Source of the DNA: Gammaproteobacteria bacterium AqS3
GTDB lineage: Bacteria > Pseudomonadota > Gammaproteobacteria > MEIF01 > AqS3
Direction: 5' to 3'
Assembly: GCA_001750645.1 (NCBI GenBank)
Contig: MEIF01000019.1
Coordinates: 1 to 38,262 of the forward strand
DNA: 38,262 nucleotides
Position numbers and translations under genes: made by a program
Shown: positions 1-10,502 of the stretch, piece by piece
Layout of the letters: every line of letters begins with the position of its first letter
Numbering within the stretch: the first letter of the stretch is position 1
Notes under the pieces: model-generated
Database searches by the model: none
Told to the model about the DNA's origin: nothing
Seen by the model: only the letters and a program-made list of their open reading frames with translations

Positions 1-1
1 G

Positions 2-196
2 GGCGAGGTCGTCGACGCCGCCGGCTACGAGGTGTTCTTCATCTACTGCGCCCTGCTGGGGCTGCCGGCGATCGCCCTGTCGATCTGGCTGCACCGGCGC
101 CGGCTCAGGCACGGCGACGAGACCCCCGACGCCCTCGAAACCCTCAGCGATCCGGCCAGAAATAGCGCGCCGGACGCACCACCCGGCCGCCCCTGA
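2..196 (+). CDS. C-terminal end of an MFS permease, AmpG-like (partial)
   Basis: The frame is open from the window edge to a TGA at 194-196 and gives about 64 residues. It starts with a short loop (GEVVDAAGYEVFF) and continues into a hydrophobic helix (IYCALLGLPAIALSIWL), then a basic, polar cytoplasmic tail. This is the layout of the last transmembrane helix of major facilitator permeases of the AmpG type, which import muropeptides in peptidoglycan recycling. The AmpG assignment rests only on this C-terminal stretch, so another MFS permease is possible. The last 53 bases overlap the convergent Atl gene on the other strand. Confidence 0.55.
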   Translation, partial: GEVVDAAGYEVFFIYCALLGLPAIALSIWLHRRRLRHGDETPDALETLSDPARNSAPDAPPGRP

Positions 197-467
197 CCTC
201 GACCCCCTCCTGCCCCAGCAGCTCCGCCTGGCGGCGGTGGCCGGCCGAGCCGGGCGGCATGGCAATGCGCCCGTCGGAGCGAACCACGCGCTGCCAGGGC
301 AGCCCGGCCCGACCGCTGATGCGCCCGAGAATGCGGCCGATGAGCCGGGCGCGGCCCGGGGCCTGGGACAGCTCGGCAAGCCCGCCATAGCTGACGATCC
401 GCCCCCTCGGAACCGCCGCCAGGGCGATGCAGACGCGCTCCTCGATGTCCAGAGATTCTCCCTCCAC
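144..467 (-). CDS. atl: Alkyltransferase-like protein (Atl, MGMT family)
   Basis: The 107-residue protein matches the DNA-binding domain of O6-alkylguanine-DNA alkyltransferases: an N-terminal helix followed by VPRGRIVSYGGLAELS, then GRILGRISGRAGLPWQRVV and a winged C-terminal part. The alkyl-acceptor cysteine of the PCHRV motif is tryptophan here (PWQR, residues 57-60). That substitution defines the Atl group, which binds O6-alkylguanine and flags it for nucleotide excision repair without transferring the alkyl group. The size fits single-domain Atl proteins. It is convergent with the AmpG-like gene and divergent from groES; its upstream region abuts the groES promoter region. Confidence 0.85.
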   Translation of the reverse strand: MEGESLDIEERVCIALAAVPRGRIVSYGGLAELSQAPGRARLIGRILGRISGRAGLPWQRVVRSDGRIAMPPGSAGHRRQAELLGQEGVEVRGGRVVRPARYFWPDR

Positions 468-533
468 CGACCCCGCCCTGTTTATTTCGACCCGTGCAAT
501 GTATATAATCCGCGCCGCCGCAGGGGGTCAGGG

Positions 534-560
534 CTTGAAAATCAACCCCCCAATCCCCAA
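534..560 (+). promoter_or_regulatory. Sigma-32-type heat-shock promoter of groESL
   Basis: CTTGAAA at 534-540 and CCCCAA at 555-560 are separated by 15 bases counted from CTTGAA, close to the consensus CTTGAAA-N13-15-CCCCAT. They lie about 100 bases upstream of groES. A TATAAT at 504-509 may be a second, vegetative -10 box, but no good -35 is visible for it. No CIRCE inverted repeat was seen, so HrcA control is unlikely. Confidence 0.8.
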
Positions 561-656
561 TGTGGTGTCAACCGGCAAAGCATTGAAGTGTTCCGACACT
601 GCAGTGCGGCGACGGCCAGTAATGATTGATGAACCTTAAAACCGGGAGGTATTGCT

Positions 657-947
657 GTGAAAATTCGTCCGCTTCATGATCGTGTTGTTGTCCGTCGTGC
701 CGATGAGGAGGAAGTCTCCGCAGGCGGGATCGTCCTGCCAGGTTCGGCAGCCGAAAAACCCTCGCAGGGCGAGGTCATCGCGGTCGGCCCCGGCAAGCTG
801 CTCGACTCCGGCGAGCGCGCCCCGATGGGCGTCAAGGAAGGCGACGTGGTGCTGTTCGGCCAGTACGCCGGCAGCCAGGTCAAAGTAGACGGCGACGAGC
901 TCATGGTCATGAGCGAAAGCGAAATCTTCGGCGTAGTCGAGAAGTAA
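657..947 (+). CDS. groES: Co-chaperonin GroES
   Basis: The 96-residue protein begins [13 protein letters not shown] and contains the conserved [19 protein letters not shown] segment, which includes the mobile loop that docks on GroEL, and ends in [18 protein letters not shown]. Length and motifs are those of an ordinary GroES, the heptameric lid of the GroEL folding chamber in the cytosol. The start is GTG at 657, with a GGGAGG ribosome binding site at 644-649. groEL follows 59 bases downstream in the usual operon order, and the sigma-32-type promoter upstream implies heat-shock control. Confidence 0.98.
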   Translation: MKIRPLHDRVVVRRADEEEVSAGGIVLPGSAAEKPSQGEVIAVGPGKLLDSGERAPMGVKEGDVVLFGQYAGSQVKVDGDELMVMSESEIFGVVEK

Positions 948-979
948 TTCTCAGCCCCGCCATCCCCCCTATCTAATGA

Positions 980-2644
<1,665 letters not shown>

Positions 2645-2678
2645 AGCCGCCGCCCGTGCGGTAGCGTGGCAACTCAAC

Positions 2679-2711
2679 TCCCGGTAGAGGACGCTCTGCC
2701 GGGAATTTTTT
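2679..2711 (+). terminator. Rho-independent terminator of groESL
   Basis: CCCGGTAGAG (2680-2689) pairs with CTCTGCCGGG (2694-2703) through one T-G wobble, around a four-base GACG loop. A further T-A pair extends the base of the stem. AA and six T follow at 2706-2711. It lies 35 bases after the groEL stop. Confidence 0.9.
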
Positions 2712-2779
2712 GTTAGTTATGTAGAGGTCGCGGTGCTGGATGCAAAAGACCTCGCCTCAATAATAAGGAGGGAACCACC

Positions 2780-5116
2780 ATGAACAGACAACACGACTGC
2801 GGGGAGTGCCGCAAAATTCTCAGGGGTTTTGGTCCGATGCTGGGGCTGGTGCTGTGCGCCCTGCTGCACTCCGGTCACGTTGCCGCGCAGGTGGATGGGG
2901 AGACCGGGGAGAACGGGGACGACATCGAGGAAGTCATCGTCCGCGCCCTGCCCTTCCACGGCTCGGTGCTCGACTCCGCCACGCCGGTCTACGTCATCTC
3001 CGATGAGGAGCTGCGCCAGATGCAGAGGCCGTCCGTCGGCGAGACCCTCAAGAACCAGCCCGGCGTCCACTCCAGCTACTTCGGCCCGATCTCCAGCTCG
3101 CCCGTCATCAGGGGCATGGACGCCGGGCGCGTGATGATCACCCAGAACAACCTCGACATCGGCGACGTGTCGCGCTCCAGCCCCGACCACCTGGTCGCCA
3201 GCGAAGTCGGCGTCGCACAGCAGATTGAGGTCCTGCGCGGGCCGGCCAGCCTGCTGTTCGGCAGCGGCGCCATCGGCGGCGTGGTCAACATCGTCGACAA
3301 CACCGTCCCGCGCTCGTCCGACCGCGTGCGACGCTGGTACGTCGGCCGCGGCTCGGTCGCCGACGAACACGAGAGCGGCCTCGTCCTGGGCGATGTTGCA
3401 GACAGCTTCGCCTGGGGCTTCAACCTGTTCGACCGCCGCACCGGCGACTACAGCATCCCCGGCTATGCCGAGGTCAAGCCCGATGAGGGCGAGCGCAAGG
3501 GCACGCTGGAGAACTCCAAGGGGCAGATGCGCACCTGGAACCTCGGCGCCAGCCGGCTGACCGACGCCGACGGGTTTCACGGCGCCTCCTGGGGCGTCAT
3601 GGAGGGCAGATATGACATCCCGGCACACTCCCACGGCGGGGAGAGCGTCTACTCCGACCTCAGACACGCGCGCCTGCAGCTGCTCGGCGGACAGCCGCTC
3701 GACGGCGGCTTTTTTGAGCGCATCGACTACGGGTTCAGCAGCGTCGCCTACGACCACGCCGAAATCGAGGGCGCCGCCGTCGTCAACCGCTTTGAAAACG
3801 AATCGCAGCAGCTGCGCCTGCAGGCGCTGCACCGGGAGATCGGCGGCTGGCACGGTGCGCTGATTGTCGACTACATCGACCGCAGCAAAATGCAGTCCGG
3901 CGCCGAAGCCCTGACCCCGTCCGCCGACGTGAGCCAGTTTGCCGTCGCCGTGCTCGAGGAAAAACACCTGAACGACGACACCCTGCTGCTGCAGTTGGGC
4001 GCGCGGGTTGAGTCCGTCGACATCTCGCTGACCGGGACGTCCATCCTGTGCCAGCCCTTCGCGCACGAGGAGCACGGCGAGGAGGAGGAAGAGGAGGAAG
4101 AGCACGAAGAGGAAAACAGCTGCGAAATGCCGACCCGGCTGAGCGCCGTCAAGGATGCCTCGTTTGACCTGTTCAGCGCCTCGGCCGGACTGGTCTGGAA
4201 TGTGTCCAGCGACCTGCAGCTGAAATTCTCGCTGATCCACGCCGAGCGCGCCCCCACCCCCACCGAACTGTTTGTCTTTGGCCCGCACCTCGCCACCGGC
4301 TCTTATGATGTCGGGGCGCTCTACCAGCTGGCCTACGTCGAGCACGAGGAGGAGGAGGAAGAGGAGGAGGAACACGGGGAGGAAGAGCACGAGCTTGAGC
4401 CTGAATTCTCCGCCCGCAACCTCGACGACCTGAAAAGCGAAACCTCCAACAGCTTCAACATCAGCCTGCACACGCAGCGCGAAAACCTGAGGCTGGATGT
4501 CGACCTGTTCTACAGCCAGATCGGCAACTTCTACTACGCCGGCAACACCGGCGAAATGGCCGAGGCCGGGCACGATGAACACGGCCACGAGGAGGAAGGC
4601 GGCGAGCACGGGGACGAGCACGGCGAGGAGGAAACCATGCCGATCCTGCTGTATCGCCAGGCCGACCAAGTGCGCTTCTACGGGCTGGACGCGCGGCTGA
4701 CCTGGACGCTGGCGCCCAACATCGAGCTGCAGTTCTACGGCGACACCGTCAGCGCCCAGCGCGTTGAGAAGGAGAACGACGCCGAACGCCTCGACCTGCC
4801 GCGCATCCCGCCGACCCGAGTTGGCGCCAGGGTCGAGATCGCATGGCTCGACGGCAAACTGCGCACCGGGCTGTCGAACACCATCTACGCCTCCCAGGGA
4901 CGCATCGGCCCGCTCGAGACCCGCACCGACGGCTACACCCTGACCGACCTCGACCTCAAGTACGAGATGACCAACAGCAACGGGGCGCGGATCAACCTGG
5001 GGCTGAGCGTGGACAACCTCGCCGACGCCGAAGCCCGCGTGCATTCGTCCTTCATCAAGGACAAAGCCCCCCTCCCCGGCCGTGGGTTTTCTCTGAGACT
5101 TTGGGGGGATATGTAG
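2780..5116 (+). CDS. TonB-dependent outer-membrane receptor with His/Glu-rich loops (ZnuD-like, probable zinc uptake)
   Basis: The 778-residue protein has an N-terminal signal region (hydrophobic GPMLGLVLCALLHSGHVAAQ), a TonB-box-like IEEVIVRA and a plug domain (VISDEELRQMQRPSVGETL, PVIRGMDAGRVMI, IEVLRGPASLLFGSGAIGGVVN), followed by a beta-barrel ending at an outer-strand-like RGFSLRLWGDM. Three predicted loops are runs of His, Glu and Asp near residues 427-445, 520-540 and 596-620. Histidine-rich loops are known from the zinc receptor ZnuD, so zinc or another divalent metal is the likely substrate; this is inference. The start at 2780 has an AAGGAGG site just upstream. No clear Fur or Zur box was recognised. 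It is a single-gene unit after the groESL terminator. Confidence 0.88.
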   Translation: MNRQHDCGECRKILRGFGPMLGLVLCALLHSGHVAAQVDGETGENGDDIEEVIVRALPFHGSVLDSATPVYVISDEELRQMQRPSVGETLKNQPGVHSSYFGPISSSPVIRGMDAGRVMITQNNLDIGDVSRSSPDHLVASEVGVAQQIEVLRGPASLLFGSGAIGGVVNIVDNTVPRSSDRVRRWYVGRGSVADEHESGLVLGDVADSFAWGFNLFDRRTGDYSIPGYAEVKPDEGERKGTLENSKGQMRTWNLGASRLTDADGFHGASWGVMEGRYDIPAHSHGGESVYSDLRHARLQLLGGQPLDGGFFERIDYGFSSVAYDHAEIEGAAVVNRFENESQQLRLQALHREIGGWHGALIVDYIDRSKMQSGAEALTPSADVSQFAVAVLEEKHLNDDTLLLQLGARVESVDISLTGTSILCQPFAHEEHGEEEEEEEEHEEENSCEMPTRLSAVKDASFDLFSASAGLVWNVSSDLQLKFSLIHAERAPTPTELFVFGPHLATGSYDVGALYQLAYVEHEEEEEEEEEHGEEEHELEPEFSARNLDDLKSETSNSFNISLHTQRENLRLDVDLFYSQIGNFYYAGNTGEMAEAGHDEHGHEEEGGEHGDEHGEEETMPILLYRQADQVRFYGLDARLTWTLAPNIELQFYGDTVSAQRVEKENDAERLDLPRIPPTRVGARVEIAWLDGKLRTGLSNTIYASQGRIGPLETRTDGYTLTDLDLKYEMTNSNGARINLGLSVDNLADAEARVHSSFIKDKAPLPGRGFSLRLWGDM

Positions 5117-5163
5117 GGGAGGACAACAGGTTTATCTGATCAATTTCTAACCGGCGTTAATAA

Positions 5164-5895
5164 GTGAGAAATTGGTCTTGGATGCCCTGCGGTTTGCTCT
5201 TGCTTATCAGCTTGATTTTTGCATCGCAACAAAGTACCGCAGCTAAGATTGAAATAGATGGAATTCGCTATGAAACCTGTATTAAAAAGCAGAGAGATTA
5301 CGCCAAGATGCGCAAGCTAATACCCAAAAGATTTAAGAGTCACGCAAAAACTGGAAAGCGATCACTTAAATATAAGGAGATGCTTTGGCACTATATTGAT
5401 AAAGACCCGTTTGCTGGACGGGATATCGTTCATTACTCAGTCCCCTGCGATTTCAAATCGGGGTTCGACTCGTTTATGGTTGGTTCAGCATATTCAGGCG
5501 ATTTGGCAGTGAAGCTGGTTGATGAGAGGATTGCCGGCGAACGCATAGTTAAGGTTATCTATACGTTTGTGGCCGGGGGCTATGATCTTGGGCTATTTGA
5601 CGGTGCTGCTGTAAGGCTGATAGATGGAACAGAGCTATCCGCAGAACAGCTTGAACCCAACCTTGAAAATATGCAGGGGCAGGCGGCACAAATAGCACCA
5701 GACATTGTTCACGGGACGCAATTGACTCGCGGCGGGGTGGCGTTTCGGTTGCCGTTGGACAGACTGAATGAGTTTGCCAAGGCTGGCCTCAGTTTTCGGG
5801 TCTATGGGCGAGGTGCAGATGAGCGGCCAATTCATCTGCCACAGGGGCTGATTAAAGCGTTTTTCGATTCAGTAAACGACATGCAGAACAAGTGA
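5164..5895 (+). CDS. Exported protein of unknown function
   Basis: I do not recognise a family. The 243-residue product has an N-terminal signal peptide (GLLLLISLIFASQQSTAA), so it should be exported. The mature part starts KIEIDGIRYETCIKKQRDY, is mixed alpha/beta in appearance and has no repeats or membrane helices. Two cysteines (C in YETCIKKQ and in YSVPCDFKS) could form a disulfide. The start shown is GTG 5164; an ATG at 5182 is equally possible because it keeps the signal peptide, and neither has a strong ribosome binding site. It lies between the receptor gene and tRNA-Pro, at the left edge of the island, and its composition is less GC-rich than groESL. Confidence 0.7.
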   Translation: MRNWSWMPCGLLLLISLIFASQQSTAAKIEIDGIRYETCIKKQRDYAKMRKLIPKRFKSHAKTGKRSLKYKEMLWHYIDKDPFAGRDIVHYSVPCDFKSGFDSFMVGSAYSGDLAVKLVDERIAGERIVKVIYTFVAGGYDLGLFDGAAVRLIDGTELSAEQLEPNLENMQGQAAQIAPDIVHGTQLTRGGVAFRLPLDRLNEFAKAGLSFRVYGRGADERPIHLPQGLIKAFFDSVNDMQNK

Positions 5896-6010
5896 ATCAG
5901 AGGCGGGGTTGCCATGTTTGCAAGTCCTATCGACTCTCTCTGAGACGGGTGGCGACCCTTGATTCCGCCTGCATCAACAAGGAGTGACACAACTCATCGG
6001 ATGTCGCTCG

Positions 6011-6016
6011 TATAAT
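6011..6016 (+). promoter_or_regulatory. -10 box of the tRNA-Pro promoter
   Basis: A perfect TATAAT is followed by GCCCGCCGCT, a GC-rich discriminator typical of stable-RNA promoters, 11 bases before the tRNA. The best -35 candidate (TGACAC near 5985-5990) is spaced too far away to be convincing. Near-identical TATAAT-plus-discriminator sequences recur at 19071, before a degraded tRNA-like sequence, and more loosely at 31900. Confidence 0.7.
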
Positions 6017-6027
6017 GCCCGCCGCTT

Positions 6028-6104
6028 CGGAGTGTAGCTCAGCCTGGTAGAGCACTGCCTTCGGGAGGCAGGGGCCGGAGGTTCAAATCCTCTCACTCCG
6101 ACCA
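6028..6104 (+). tRNA. tRNA-Pro(CGG)
   Basis: The 77-base gene folds as a complete cloverleaf. The acceptor stem is CGGAGTG with CACTCCG, the D arm is GCTC with GAGC around AGCCTGGTA, and the anticodon arm is CTGCC-TTCGGGA-GGCAG. The T arm is GGAGG-TTCAAAT-CCTCT, and ACCA is encoded at the end. The anticodon in the loop TTCGGGA is CGG, and loop and D arm match the usual gammaproteobacterial tRNA-Pro(CGG). It marks the boundary between GC-rich backbone and AT-rich island, and tRNA 3' ends are common integration sites. No integrase is present nearby. Confidence 0.97.
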
Positions 6105-6111
6105 GGGTTGC

Positions 6112-6133
6112 TGAGGGCGGGGCGGAGCCCTCA
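6112..6133 (+). other. Perfect hairpin between tRNA-Pro and the first Avs-like gene
   Basis: TGAGGGC (6112-6118) pairs exactly with GCCCTCA (6127-6133) around an 8-base G-rich loop. There is no T run after it, so it is not a standard terminator. It ends 14 bases before the ATG at 6148 and could protect the processed tRNA end, attenuate read-through from the tRNA promoter, or hinder translation of the downstream gene. Confidence 0.55.
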
Positions 6134-6147
6134 TAGAAACTAATCGC

Positions 6148-9100
6148 ATGGTTGATTTTTCAAAAATTAATTCGTTTGATGCTAGCGGGCCGCGCGGGTC
6201 ATTTGAAGAACTCATCTGCATTCTGGCCAAGAGGGAAAAGCCGGAAAATGCGGCCGATTTCTGGCCCGTTGAAGGTAGTGGTGGAGATGGGGGTGTTGAT
6301 GCTGTCTGGCTATTAAACAACGGCGGAAAAGTCGGATATCAGGCCAAGTATTTCCTTTCATTAAACAGCTCCAGATGGAGACAAATTGATCAATCAGTCA
6401 AAAAAGCTCTGAGCGAATATCCTGAGCTTAAAGAATATATTGTTGCGATGCCTTGCAATCTCACCAGAGCAAATAAACAAAAATGGGGCGAGAGCTTAGA
6501 GAAATGGAAAACCTGGGCTGAAGAAAAAGATTTAGAAATCGAATTCAAGCTTTGGGATGAATTAACCCTAAAAAATCTATTATTAACCGAAAAGAATTCC
6601 TCATTAAGAGAATATTATTGGAATGAAGAAGCCTTAAGTGACGATTGGTTCCAAAAGCGGGCGGATTCGGTGACATCTGCTTTACGAAACAGATATAACC
6701 CTCTCGATCATGTTCGAGTGTCCATTGAATCAGTATTCGACACTATGGTTCGAGGGGAAAATATCAACAGGCGAATAACAAATTATGCTTCTCAAATGAG
6801 AAATACTGAAATTCCAGATGTTAACTTGAAAGCATCTGAGCATATATCTGAGTCAGATATTCTGCAGATAAGTCAAGCAACAGATAACACAAGAGACGCA
6901 AAGAACAAACTTGTTCTGCAATTAACATCACTCAAACAAGATTTTTCACAACCTTGGGATATTAATTCTGTCAAGGCATCAATAGACGAACTCGGAAGTT
7001 CTGCCAACAGCCTTTCAAATGAACATTCAAGAGTTAATTATCAAAGCAAAACATCGAATAGTTTAGCCCTACATACCTTAGATCAACTTTTATCCTTTTG
7101 CCATGATTTGTATGATCTATTTCAAGAGAAGTTTTTTCTAGCTGAAGCTGCCAAATGTGCCGTCATATATGGTCCAGCCGGCTCGGGAAAATCCCATATA
7201 TTCGGTCACATTGTCGAAGAGAGATTAAAAAATAAGCTGCCTACTGTGCTGTTGCTGGGACAGTCTTTTTCAAATGGCGGTTTGTGGGAACAAATCGGGG
7301 CGCTCTTAACATTAGAAAAACGAACCCCCGAAGCAATACTAGGAATGCTTAATGTAGCCGGTGAGCGCAAAAACACTCGTACTCTTATTCTTATCGATGC
7401 GATTAATGAAGGGGTGGGTTCTAGGTATTGGAGAGATAAAATCCCCGAGCTATTGGAAGAGCTGAAAAAATACCCAAATTTGGGGGTGGCATTCTCATGT
7501 CGAGAAGAATATCTTCCCTATGCCATGCCGCAAATGCCTGATGACCATGCGCCGCAATTTATGATTCGCGGCTTTTCAACACTAGAAGAGATGAGACTAG
7601 CAGCCGAGCAATACCTGGATAAAAAAGGAATAGCCAGCCCCAACATACTTTGGCACTCGCCCGAATTTGTTAACCCTCTTTTTCTAAAGAGTGTTAGTGA
7701 ATTCATGAAGGCCAAAGGTGAGACTGAACTTCCACTCGGCATACATGGTTTAACACAATTAATGGCTGTATACATTGACGCCTTATGCTATCAATCACTC
7801 ACACCAGACTCCGATCCCAATCAGATAAAAAGGGCGATTAAAAAGCTTGTTAAAAAAGTTTCAATAAAAATGGCTGAAGTGCGCCATGATTTCATTACTT
7901 TAGATAATGCAAATGAAATTGCAAACGACTGTTTCAAGGGAATACAACCATTCCCGGGCAAATCTTGGCTGCAAACCTTAATAGATTTAAGCCTTTTCCG
8001 AACTGATCCTCCTCCATTATCCGAAGATAGTGATCCATTAGATCCGCCCACTGATTTAATCCGATTTGGATTTCAAAGATTCCAAGATTATCTAATGGCA
8101 CAGTCATTGGCATCAAATATAGATCGAGACAAATTAGATCTGGCTTTTAAAGAGAATGGCATTCTTAACTTTATCTTTCGAGATGGCAAGTTAAAGAATA
8201 GCATTGATCATAGATATGCCGGGCTGGTTGGTGCCTTATCCATTATCTACCCCGAAGAATTCAAAACAGAGTTTGTAACCACCATTCCCAACTGGAAGAA
8301 AATCTGGGATACCAAATTTATCCTACAGAATGCTTTCTCAGAAAGTTGCAAATGGCGTTGTAAAAAAGCATTTTCTGATGAGACATCCAAAGTTTTCAAT
8401 CAGCTGAATGAGAGATGGATAAACCGAATACACATTCTTCTGCAGATTTCCATGATGACCGATCATCCATGGAATGCGTTATTTTTGCATTCCAAACTGG
8501 AGAGGCTAAATTTACCGGATCGAGATAGCTATTGGACGAATAACATTAATTTATCTCTTCGAAACGAAGGCAGTAATGTAGAACGCATAATCTCATGGGC
8601 ATCTTCCAGCTTGATTAAAAAAGCCGATATCGAACATCTTCGACTGGCCTCGCTTGTTTTAACTTGGCTTCTATCTTCATCACACAGAACCTTAAGAGAC
8701 AGGGCGACCAAAGCACTAACCTATATTTTTTTAGAAAACTCTGAAATTTTAATTTTTCTATCAGAAAAAATTGCTGATTGCGATGACCCCTACGTTATTG
8801 AAAGGTTTTATGCTGCCGCCTATGGTGCTTGCTGCAATGATCCTGAACCTGAACGCTTGGCATCGTATTCCGCCAAAGTCTATGAGACAGTATTTGCTGA
8901 AGAAAACCCTCCAGTTGCACTCTTAACTCGAGACTATGCACTAGGAATCATTGAGCTGGCCAAGACACATAAAGTTTTAAATAGCAACATAAACATTAAG
9001 CTCTGTTATCCGCCATACAATTCATTGAAGCCAAATTTTCATCTTATTGAAGATGAAGTGAAGAAATTAGCTGAGGAGCGAGGTGGCAAAGCTATTTTTA

Positions 9101-10410
9101 ACTCCGCATCCAGTGATAGTGGTGACTTTGGAAAATACACTATCCCAATGCATGTAGAGGAATTCTCAAGGGAACAATTAAAAGACCTCAAACCTAAATC
9201 AGAAGATGCAAATATTAATCAAAAACTAGACTATTTGAAGCAATGTCGCTTATGGGTTACAAAACGCGCCTATGAATTAGGGTGGAATGTTGATCTCTTT
9301 CCCAACGATGGGGCTGATATTGATTATTCTGAGCCATATCATAATCTGGAACGAATAGGAAAGAAATATCAGCATATAGCACTGGATGAATTACAAGCAA
9401 GACTGGCGGATAATTTTTGGGTGACCGATTTTTCAAATGAATATATTCGCTACCAGCATGCTCATCTTCTATATTCAAGGAATATAGAACCAAGTATTCT
9501 GCCTGAACTTGATCGTTTCAAATTAGAGGACAAAGATCAAGATGCTGAACATTGGATTATTCAGCCAGCTATTAAATTGCCTGATATTACCGAAGAAGGA
9601 CTCAAAGAATGGCCGTTTGAACAAAATCCTGGAGAGGACATGGGGAGCAAGCTGGTCAGAACAGATAACAATGGAAAAAGATGGCTGGTTCTCTATGAAC
9701 ATAATTCTGACCGACAAAGCTATGAAGAAAAAGTGCCTCGATATAAAAGCTTAGGATTTAGATGCATGGCATTTCGGTTTTTCTATTGTATTTTTATAGA
9801 CAAAAGCATAACTAAACAGTTTCTGGAATCTATTCAGAACGAAAGAAGGATTGATGGGTTCCTATTTGGGCCTCAAGAACCTTTTGGCAAACCATATTTA
9901 CTGGAGACATTTTGGCGAGGAACTTGGAGCGAAAAGAAAACTCTCGAACACCTTGATGGGATGTCCGATGAAGAAGGATTTTTGATCCCGACTATCAGCT
10001 ATTTCTGGGAAAAACATTTAGACCGAACACTCCCCGATGGATTTGGGCTTTATATGCCGCAAAAGTGGTTCGCCAAAGAACTTGGATTGAATATTTCATT
10101 GGAGAATCTTTATGCTTGGAAGGATAAGGACGGTAACGACATTATTCAAACTCACCCCCCGACAATGAACCGTACTGTAGTGGTTATTGATGAAACACGG
10201 TTAAAAGAATATGCAAACAAGTTTAATATTGAGCCGATTTGGGTAATGCTTGCCGAACGAAATACTTATCCAGGAGGCTTAAATAGCGGGATATCTTCTA
10301 CGCGAAGGATTGAAGGCATTGTTTCATTGGGAAGAAACTCTTGGAAGGAGACCATAATCCGTAAAGATGATGACAAGAGAGATCCTCATGTCCAATTAAA
10401 AGATTTTTAA
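6148..10410 (+). CDS. Avs-like STAND NTPase with N-terminal PD-(D/E)XK nuclease domain (copy 1)
   Basis: The 1420-residue protein starts with a nuclease-like domain: FEELICILAKRE near residues 20-31, GGDGGVDAVW near 44-53 and GYQAKY near 63-68. This gives the D...QxK layout of Mrr/Cap4-type PD-(D/E)XK domains. A STAND-type NTPase follows, with Walker A GPAGSGKSH near 341, Walker B LILIDAINEG near 412 and a sensor-like FSCREEYLPY near 448. The last 800 or so residues are helical and repeat-like, as in the sensor half of Avs proteins. Known Avs proteins recognise phage terminase or portal and then cut DNA; applying this here is inference, and the Avs type is not assigned. There is no strong ribosome binding site. 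The AT-rich codons contrast with groESL. A paralogue lies at 19144-23382. Confidence 0.8.
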   Translation: MVDFSKINSFDASGPRGSFEELICILAKREKPENAADFWPVEGSGGDGGVDAVWLLNNGGKVGYQAKYFLSLNSSRWRQIDQSVKKALSEYPELKEYIVAMPCNLTRANKQKWGESLEKWKTWAEEKDLEIEFKLWDELTLKNLLLTEKNSSLREYYWNEEALSDDWFQKRADSVTSALRNRYNPLDHVRVSIESVFDTMVRGENINRRITNYASQMRNTEIPDVNLKASEHISESDILQISQATDNTRDAKNKLVLQLTSLKQDFSQPWDINSVKASIDELGSSANSLSNEHSRVNYQSKTSNSLALHTLDQLLSFCHDLYDLFQEKFFLAEAAKCAVIYGPAGSGKSHIFGHIVEERLKNKLPTVLLLGQSFSNGGLWEQIGALLTLEKRTPEAILGMLNVAGERKNTRTLILIDAINEGVGSRYWRDKIPELLEELKKYPNLGVAFSCREEYLPYAMPQMPDDHAPQFMIRGFSTLEEMRLAAEQYLDKKGIASPNILWHSPEFVNPLFLKSVSEFMKAKGETELPLGIHGLTQLMAVYIDALCYQSLTPDSDPNQIKRAIKKLVKKVSIKMAEVRHDFITLDNANEIANDCFKGIQPFPGKSWLQTLIDLSLFRTDPPPLSEDSDPLDPPTDLIRFGFQRFQDYLMAQSLASNIDRDKLDLAFKENGILNFIFRDGKLKNSIDHRYAGLVGALSIIYPEEFKTEFVTTIPNWKKIWDTKFILQNAFSESCKWRCKKAFSDETSKVFNQLNERWINRIHILLQISMMTDHPWNALFLHSKLERLNLPDRDSYWTNNINLSLRNEGSNVERIISWASSSLIKKADIEHLRLASLVLTWLLSSSHRTLRDRATKALTYIFLENSEILIFLSEKIADCDDPYVIERFYAAAYGACCNDPEPERLASYSAKVYETVFAEENPPVALLTRDYALGIIELAKTHKVLNSNINIKLCYPPYNSLKPNFHLIEDEVKKLAEERGGKAIFNSASSDSGDFGKYTIPMHVEEFSREQLKDLKPKSEDANINQKLDYLKQCRLWVTKRAYELGWNVDLFPNDGADIDYSEPYHNLERIGKKYQHIALDELQARLADNFWVTDFSNEYIRYQHAHLLYSRNIEPSILPELDRFKLEDKDQDAEHWIIQPAIKLPDITEEGLKEWPFEQNPGEDMGSKLVRTDNNGKRWLVLYEHNSDRQSYEEKVPRYKSLGFRCMAFRFFYCIFIDKSITKQFLESIQNERRIDGFLFGPQEPFGKPYLLETFWRGTWSEKKTLEHLDGMSDEEGFLIPTISYFWEKHLDRTLPDGFGLYMPQKWFAKELGLNISLENLYAWKDKDGNDIIQTHPPTMNRTVVVIDETRLKEYANKFNIEPIWVMLAERNTYPGGLNSGISSTRRIEGIVSLGRNSWKETIIRKDDDKRDPHVQLKDF

Positions 10411-10502
10411 AAAATGATGCCCATTCAAACAGTTCAAAGATTAATTACTTCCACAGTAACTCATAGCTCACACACTCCCCCTCATAACGACTATCGCTGA
10501 AT

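Noticed and set aside
450..660. CIRCE element upstream of groES
   Set aside because: The TTAGCACTC-N9-GAGTGCTAA pattern is not present; only the sigma-32-type promoter is supported.
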